Origin: Rhizophagus irregularis
Lineage: Eukaryota; Glomeromycota; Glomeromycetes; Glomerales; Glomeraceae
Length of the DNA: 64,000 nucleotides
Assembly (NCBI RefSeq): GCF_026210795.1
Contig: NC_089443.1
Location: 930,001 to 994,000 of the forward strand
Reading direction: 5' to 3'
A program made the position numbers and the translations under genes. Each line of letters starts with the position of its first letter. The stretch's first letter is position 1. Shown here piece by piece: positions 58,451 through 64,000 of this stretch. The notes under the pieces are model-generated. The model made no database searches. It saw only the letters and a list, made by a program, of their open reading frames with translations, and had not been told where the DNA came from.

Positions 58451-59454
58451 ATTAAGAAATAATGTAATTTTTCTATATTTTCGTATTTTATGTAAAACCT
58501 ACCCAAATAACCTCCATTACAAGCTTAGAAAATCTTTTTCTACTCATAAAATTGCATATATTTTTGCTTTTAAAACTGCATATTTTTTTATACTTCAACT
58601 TCAATCTTGAAAAAAGTGCGTTTTTAAGGGGAGTTTTTTGTGAATTATAAAAAAAAAAATTGTTATTAAAGATCGGAAAATAAGGATAGAAATTGATAGA
58701 ACACATGATAATCTATTAATTTTTTAACTTGTATAAATATAGTATATTGGAATTTAGCATTTAACTATAAAATAACATAATTTGCTCAATGTTACACAAA
58801 ATAATTTTAATATGAAAATGATCTGCATGTGACATTTCCAGTGACTTTTCATGATTTTGAAATTTCGAATTTTTCCTTCTTTTGATCTTCAAATTCCCTT
58901 CTTAAAATGTGATTTTAGTTCCTCCTCCCAAATCTAATTATATATTGTTTCACAAGTCCCTTATTCTCTTTAACGTCATCTCGGAAGTTACATTTGTAAT
59001 ATTACACAATTCTAATCATTATAATTTTATACACTAATTCTAAACATATTAATACTACGCCCCATAATTAATAAATTTTCTAACCAGCTATAGTAAAAAC
59101 GATTCGATAAACCGGATATGTGATCATGAACCAATAAAATTTAAGTAACGTGATGCGGTAAAAACTTAATTTTGGCCTGAATTATAAAAATCTTAATTCT
59201 GGCTGAAGTTATATATTACTTATATATTCAATTAAAAATATTTTATATTCATTTTCATGACCTCTATGACTTAAACTAAGATAAAAAAATTAAAATATAG
59301 TGTATATTAGTTTTATTAGCATGAAAAATTTTTATAAAAATTCAGTATAATAGATTTTCAATATGTCGAAATTTTTTCGTTATACCGGATATCCCGATAA
59401 GCCGGATATTTTTAGTGGAACCGATAGATCTGGTTTATCGAATTTCACTGTGTA

Positions 59455-61226
59455 GATGAATTTTATTAAAGATAAAAAACACTCATGATGAGATGATGAT
59501 CCGGAATTATTAAATTTCTCCTGTTGAGTGGCGATCACGTTTCTTCTAGCGCTCATAATCTTTTATCTATTTCTATCATTTCTTTTTGTTCACTAATATC
59601 ATTAAACATATTTTCAAATCCTCCCATCCTTTATGACCTATATAATACTTATATACGTTAGAACAATAGAAAAAATAATAACAAAAACTCCTTTTTTTTT
59701 ATTGGCATTAATTATTAACAATTAATAAATAAAAGTTCAACAAAATGTATAAATTTATTTAACAATAAGAAAAAAAAATCATACAATCAAAACAAGTTTT
59801 ATTTTCGGTAACCGAAAATAAAAAAACTAATCATATCGGCTGATCAGAAAAGCCTCCCATAATTTTATATGCTAAATGACAATAAGTAACCCATCAGTTA
59901 TATAATGAACCCATCAACTGAGCTTAAATATTAATTGGCTTGATTTTTCCAATCAGCCGATATGTTATAAAAAAAAAATTTATTCTTCGATTTGAACTGA
60001 AAAATAAAAAAAAAACTAAAAAAATTATTTTCGGTATTGATTTTCGGCTTGAGAAAAAAAAAAATCATAAGAACCGGTAAAAAGAAAGCCGATTGGATGA
60101 AAATGAAATATCTATCATCAACACATGAAACACATGATCTGACATCTAATCACCATAATAAATATGGAATAGATCGGGCGCAAAAAATCACGCGTTTTCG
60201 TGTTATACGATTAATTATTTATACAAAGGGTAATCTAATATATAAAAATAAATAAATAAACTTATTCTTTTTTTAAAATAGCGGTAATAGTGACATATAC
60301 AATTTTAATCGAGAAGAAAAATGATAGCGTTCGTAAACGTACTGTATTAGCTTTAATGTAACACTAGATAATATGTAAATGATAGGGCGTTTTTGTAATA
60401 TGAGGTGGTCAAATAGTCAATAAAGAATTTTTTTAAAAAGAAAAAAAAAAAGAACAAAGAATTTTTTTTTAAAAAGAAAAAAAAACATCTTGCAGTAATT
60501 TTTTTTTTATCTTTTTTTTATCTGACTTTTGCTCCTGCATTCGTTTTATAATATAACTCAAACTTTTTAAAAAAAAATAATAGCGACATTTTAAATTAAT
60601 AATTATTGTAATGAAACATTATCTGTAATTTCCCCAAAAATTAAAACCTTCAAGATTGATAATTTTAAGCCTTTTTTTTCAGATTTTAAATTACTTTCCT
60701 ATCATTCATGAAGTCACATTCATAATCCATTCAGGCAATTCCCAATTAGGCTACGATACGCAACCTGCAATTTCCCCCAAAAAATAAGCCTCAAAAATTG
60801 ATTACATAATTTAATTAATTAAAATTGTTATTATTCTTTTAAATCCAAAAATGTAAATGTACAATGATCATCGTACACAATAGTCGCATCTGTAATACAT
60901 TTAGACAATAAAAAAAAACAATGATACTATTATGGCAGCATTATTAGATTACTATTGTTGTAAGATCTACTTAGAATTATTTATTACACAAAAGATTATT
61001 GTACGTAATAATCGCATGAAGTCATGGCACACTTCTTATTATGGTTAGATTATTCATTGTTGACATAATTTCCCGCCGACAATGATACCGTCTGGTGATG
61101 CAATTTTAATGTAAACAATAAAATTGTTGGAATCTCATTTTATTTATCGTCATTATTTACAAATAATATTTGTTTGTTTTCCTCGTCCTAAAAACTATTT
61201 TATAAATACATACTAAAATATTTTAT
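59455..61226. other. Intergenic DNA upstream of the truncated paralogue
   Basis: AT-rich DNA with A/T homopolymer tracts around 59.7-60.0 and 60.4 kb and one small inverted-repeat element (separate entry). Open frames lack motifs. The last 150 bp, rich in CTCGTCC and TATTTATAAATAC-like text, may hold the promoter of the gene at 61227. Confidence 0.45.
59832..59964. mobile_element. 133-bp inverted-repeat (MITE-like) sequence
   Basis: CATATCGGCTGAT at 59832-59844 pairs with ATCAGCCGATATG at 59952-59964. Inner GAAAAGCC/GGCTTGATTTTTC blocks are also inverted. No clear target duplication and no coding content. Confidence 0.55.
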
Positions 61227-64000
61227 ATGGAACATATAAAAAAAGCTAATATATTCCGGAATAGGGATCCAGTCGAGAGGGCTGCAATTCAAAAATTTTT
61301 AGCTATATTAAAATCGAAGAAATTGAAAGAAACGGAATTACTATCTAACCAACAAGCGTTATTCCAACAATTTAAGTTAAATCATGGATTATTCTTGAAT
61401 GGTTGTAGGATAGAACCAAGTAAACAAGCTGTATTAATTGAAGGTGACAAATGGAATATTAATTTATATGAGGGTCAACCTTTTGTGTATACTTCCGTAA
61501 ACGATCACACCTCTCATGTAAATTTATTGAGTTTTAATTCTGACGATGACGACGTTGAACTTGACGAATCTCTACAACCATCAGATTTATGTATTAATTT
61601 TCCCGTTATCGAAATTACTTATACTGCCGATTTATCAAAATCTTTTTCAAATTTTATAAATGACGATGAAGGAAAATTATACGGTCATCTACTTCCAAGA
61701 AAGATTTTAATTGGTGGAAAATTATTTATCCGTGACCTTAAATCGGCTACTTGTACACAAATCGACATTTTTAGCTCTTACTTAAATTGGGCATATGATT
61801 TAACAAAATCCAAAAAAGAAATTCCATTTGATAATTTATCCGCCTTGAATTTTTTTCCAAAAATATTAACACCAGACGGAACAAATTTGGACACTCATGA
61901 AAAATTATCCGATTGGATGAATAATTTATACCAAAATGATACGGTTGAAATAATTTCTTATAATAACCTCGTTCCAATTTCTCAATTAAAATTCGATAAA
62001 ATATCATTTGTAGATGAAATACAACCTGGAGTTGCTAATTTTAAAGAGAAATTAACTTTAGAAAATTGGGTTAAAAATTCAAAATACGCAAGATGGGTTG
62101 AAGAATTTCAACTTCGAGGTTTAATAATTAATCAAAATTTGGAATTAAGAACTAGCAAGGAAAATGCTATTGATTTAATTAATATTCCTAATGTGGAATC
62201 AAGTGATAAATTTTATTTAAGAATAATGAAACCGACGACTATCTTAGAAGAAGTTTTAATACATAACAACATCTTTTTAGCTAATAGCGATGAAGATATA
62301 AGCTCTTTTCCGTTTATTAAAATATCGGATGGTCTAAGTCATGAAGATTATGCACATTTTCTGGTAAAGTGTGAACAATATGAAGTTCTGTTAACTATGG
62401 ATAATATTAAACCTTCAGAAAAATTTAAACAAGCTGTAGAAAAAGCACTCGAAAATATGAAACCACTCATACGTTTGCAAGAAGTTTTTGACGAATATGG
62501 TCATCTTATTCCATTAAATATCGTATTAGGAAAATCTCTTAAAAATACAATAGAAAATTCACACTACATTTCGACAAAGATTAATTTAGAACCGCCAGTA
62601 TTCGAATCTTTAAAATCACATTTAGCAGATTTCAGTATTCCGTGTCTTTTAACGCCAAAAGGAGATGATATTATTGAAGAAAATGGTTTATCTGAATGGG
62701 TTCAAAATATGAATAATGACTTAGAAATTATTGAATTTAATAATATAATTCCTTTATATGATATTCTTGAAGTAGATCAAAAGAAGAAAATAGATATAAT
62801 TTTAAATAAAGAAAATAATTTTAAGATTATAATGACCGGAAGTATTGATTTAAAGGATACAAATATTACCAAGCAGATAATTGTAAGTATAGAACCATCA
62901 TTAGAAAATAAAAATTACGAGGTTTTTGGATCAATTATCTCAAAATCTAACTCAAGATTGAAAGATATATTCGTTACATTTGGATCATATGAAATTAATA
63001 AATTTACTGCGACGATAAGTACTTCAAAGAATACAAGTATAAATATAAAGGAATGTTATATCATATGGATGATGATTGGAAATCCTTCAAAATTATCAGT
63101 ATTTAGTCCGAATAATCGAAAAGTACAAGTTGATTGTATCAAGGAATCTATTAAATTACAACGAAACAATTCTTCCTATTCAATTAAAACTTCTCACCAG
63201 TTATCTCAAGGATATGATATCTCTTTTAATTGTTTTAAGCCTATAAATATTGAGCTAACCGGATGGTCAAAGAATTGTGTTTATTTGAATATTACAAATA
63301 CAATGATGAATAATAGAAATGTTAAACCTGATATAGATAATGTTGAAATAGCTATTTGTGTTTTAAATTCAGGTCATGAAAAATCAAAGATTGATATTAG
63401 CGGAAAAAGGTATTCTATGGGATATATTTTAACTGAAAAAAATTATTTAGATTCTATATCAAACGCACAAAAATATTTAAGAAATACTTATCCAACAAAA
63501 AAAGAAAGAGAAAAAGTAACAAGGTTAATTATTAATAAGAAAAAGTTAGAATATCATTTGGATTTATCAGACTTTGTTAATTTAGAGAAATTAAATTGTT
63601 CTGAAAATGAATTAACTAGTCTAGATATTAGTAAAAATAAGCAGTTAACTGAGATTGATTGTTCTCAAAACAAATTAATTAGTTTAGATTTAAGTAATTG
63701 TTTAAATATTAAATTAGTCACAGCTAATTGCAATCAACTTAATGAATTGAAATTACCTGTTTCAAATGATTTAAAATTAGAATATTTAAATTTACTTGAT
63801 AATTCATTTTCTCAAAATTTAGATTGTTTTAACCAGTTATTTAATTTAAAGGAATTACTTATAGGAAATATTGATGGAGATAGAATTCAACTAGGCATAT
63901 ATAACCAATTTCATGGTAGTTTGAAACCTTTAAAAAATTTAATTAAATTAGAGAGTTTAAGTATTAATAATACTGATATAGAATTTGGTTTGGAATTCTT
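61227..64000 (+). CDS. Kinase-less paralogue of the 5.7-kb gene (runs off window)
   Basis: An uninterrupted frame from ATG 61227 to the window end (924 codons and 2 nt), so the stop and any coiled-coil tail are unseen. The first residues, MEHIKKANI, match the start of the large gene at 5662 (MEQRIKKANI). After eight residues the text jumps to RDPVERAAIQKFLAIL, the counterpart of GDPDKRPTIRKVITAL at the very end of that gene's kinase domain. Thus about 240 kinase residues are absent while start codon and frame are kept, in one exon. Downstream it is collinear with the large gene: NHGLFLNG, EITYTADLSKSFSNF, YGHLLPRKILIGGK near residue 152 (three residues shorter than its partner), YGHLIPLNIVLGK near 424, and leucine-rich repeats NCSENELTSLDIS from about residue 790. 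Function unknown, as for the paralogue. Confidence 0.85.
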   Translation, partial: MEHIKKANIFRNRDPVERAAIQKFLAILKSKKLKETELLSNQQALFQQFKLNHGLFLNGCRIEPSKQAVLIEGDKWNINLYEGQPFVYTSVNDHTSHVNLLSFNSDDDDVELDESLQPSDLCINFPVIEITYTADLSKSFSNFINDDEGKLYGHLLPRKILIGGKLFIRDLKSATCTQIDIFSSYLNWAYDLTKSKKEIPFDNLSALNFFPKILTPDGTNLDTHEKLSDWMNNLYQNDTVEIISYNNLVPISQLKFDKISFVDEIQPGVANFKEKLTLENWVKNSKYARWVEEFQLRGLIINQNLELRTSKENAIDLINIPNVESSDKFYLRIMKPTTILEEVLIHNNIFLANSDEDISSFPFIKISDGLSHEDYAHFLVKCEQYEVLLTMDNIKPSEKFKQAVEKALENMKPLIRLQEVFDEYGHLIPLNIVLGKSLKNTIENSHYISTKINLEPPVFESLKSHLADFSIPCLLTPKGDDIIEENGLSEWVQNMNNDLEIIEFNNIIPLYDILEVDQKKKIDIILNKENNFKIIMTGSIDLKDTNITKQIIVSIEPSLENKNYEVFGSIISKSNSRLKDIFVTFGSYEINKFTATISTSKNTSINIKECYIIWMMIGNPSKLSVFSPNNRKVQVDCIKESIKLQRNNSSYSIKTSHQLSQGYDISFNCFKPINIELTGWSKNCVYLNITNTMMNNRNVKPDIDNVEIAICVLNSGHEKSKIDISGKRYSMGYILTEKNYLDSISNAQKYLRNTYPTKKEREKVTRLIINKKKLEYHLDLSDFVNLEKLNCSENELTSLDISKNKQLTEIDCSQNKLISLDLSNCLNIKLVTANCNQLNELKLPVSNDLKLEYLNLLDNSFSQNLDCFNQLFNLKELLIGNIDGDRIQLGIYNQFHGSLKPLKNLIKLESLSINNTDIEFGLEF

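Larger units (their letters stand above)
56164..59452. mobile_element. pogo/Tc1-like inverted-repeat element, about 3.3 kb, TA-flanked
   Basis: Inverted ends CACAGTGAAATTCGATAAAC and its complement (GTTTATCGAATTTCACTGTG), continuing to CCGGAT/CCAGAT with one mismatch in 25. The dinucleotide TA stands immediately outside both ends (56162-56163 and 59453-59454). TA duplications and CAGTGAAA..CGATAAACC-type ends are typical of Tc1/mariner-pogo elements. Further ATAAACCGGAT and CCGGATAT motifs lie inside near the right end (59100-59410). No transposase frame remains. Because a second left-type end occurs at about 59092, this may be two overlapping insertions. Confidence 0.65.

Noticed and set aside
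60037-60255. 72-codon open frame after a poly-A tract
   Set aside because: Lysine-rich start is composition-driven, with no motif or splice support.
1-64000. tRNA, rRNA or other structured RNA genes
   Set aside because: No A/B box pair with a plausible cloverleaf and no rRNA-like text was recognised by eye; a covariance search would be needed to exclude them.

Overview
The window looks like nuclear DNA of an arbuscular mycorrhizal fungus close to Rhizophagus irregularis (Glomeromycotina). This rests on three things: very AT-rich, gene-poor DNA; short introns with GTAAGT-like donors and CTAAC branch motifs; and gene families I know from that lineage (tyrosine-kinase-like kinases, kinase plus Sel1 repeats, BTB/BACK/TLDc proteins, a DDE element with a TDGGPD motif). 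All assignments come from reading the sequence; no database was searched.

Layout. 1-3.1 kb: a minus-strand TKL kinase gene in five exons. 5.7-11.7 kb: a large plus-strand gene for a degenerate kinase domain, a long repeated region, leucine-rich repeats and a huge tandem-repeat coiled coil (about 1,913 aa). 12.1-16.7 kb: a small hAT element with a perfect 8-bp target duplication, then a 4.4-kb inverted-repeat element with a broken DDE transposase gene. 18.2-18.6 kb: a last exon resembling Crinkler proteins. 21-27 kb: two decayed BTB/BACK/TLDc genes cut up by Mutator-like, foldback and hAT insertions. 28.6 kb: an unrecognised 121-aa gene. 30.2-30.8 kb: another hAT relic.

31.4-37.6 kb holds the most remarkable locus. 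It is a TKL kinase gene whose N-terminal exons are separated from the kinase exons by 43 consecutive degenerate tandem repeats of about 107 bp. Each unit has the full signals of one spliceosomal intron (GTAAGT-type donor, usually a CTAAC branch motif, AG acceptor). Successive introns are separated by exactly three bases, 43 times out of 43. One further 1-nt exon, A, then changes the phase from 1 to 2, which is the phase the kinase exon needs. The predicted gene has 48 exons, 44 of them 1-3 nt long, and the join is stop-free. I regard this array of one-codon exons as the candidate undescribed system.

41.0-41.8 kb: a small two-exon gene on the minus strand. 43.8-44.8 kb: a poly(A)-tailed retroposon with a 15-bp target duplication. 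45.6-53.1 kb: two near-identical kinase-Sel1 genes arranged tail to tail. They differ by one Sel1 repeat, by HCD versus HRD in the catalytic loop, and by an inverted-repeat insertion in one promoter. A Mutator-like element with a 9-bp duplication lies between them. 56.2-59.5 kb: a pogo/Tc1-like element containing a foldback and a tandem repeat. 61.2 kb to the window end: an open, truncated-by-window paralogue of the 5.7-kb gene from which the kinase domain has been removed in frame.

How the genes relate: five genes or partial genes belong to one expanded TKL/pseudokinase set. Four share the same gene architecture and intron phases, so the window records local duplication, inversion, domain loss and transposon insertion in a signalling-gene family. 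Nothing suggests a metabolic operon or a prokaryotic system.
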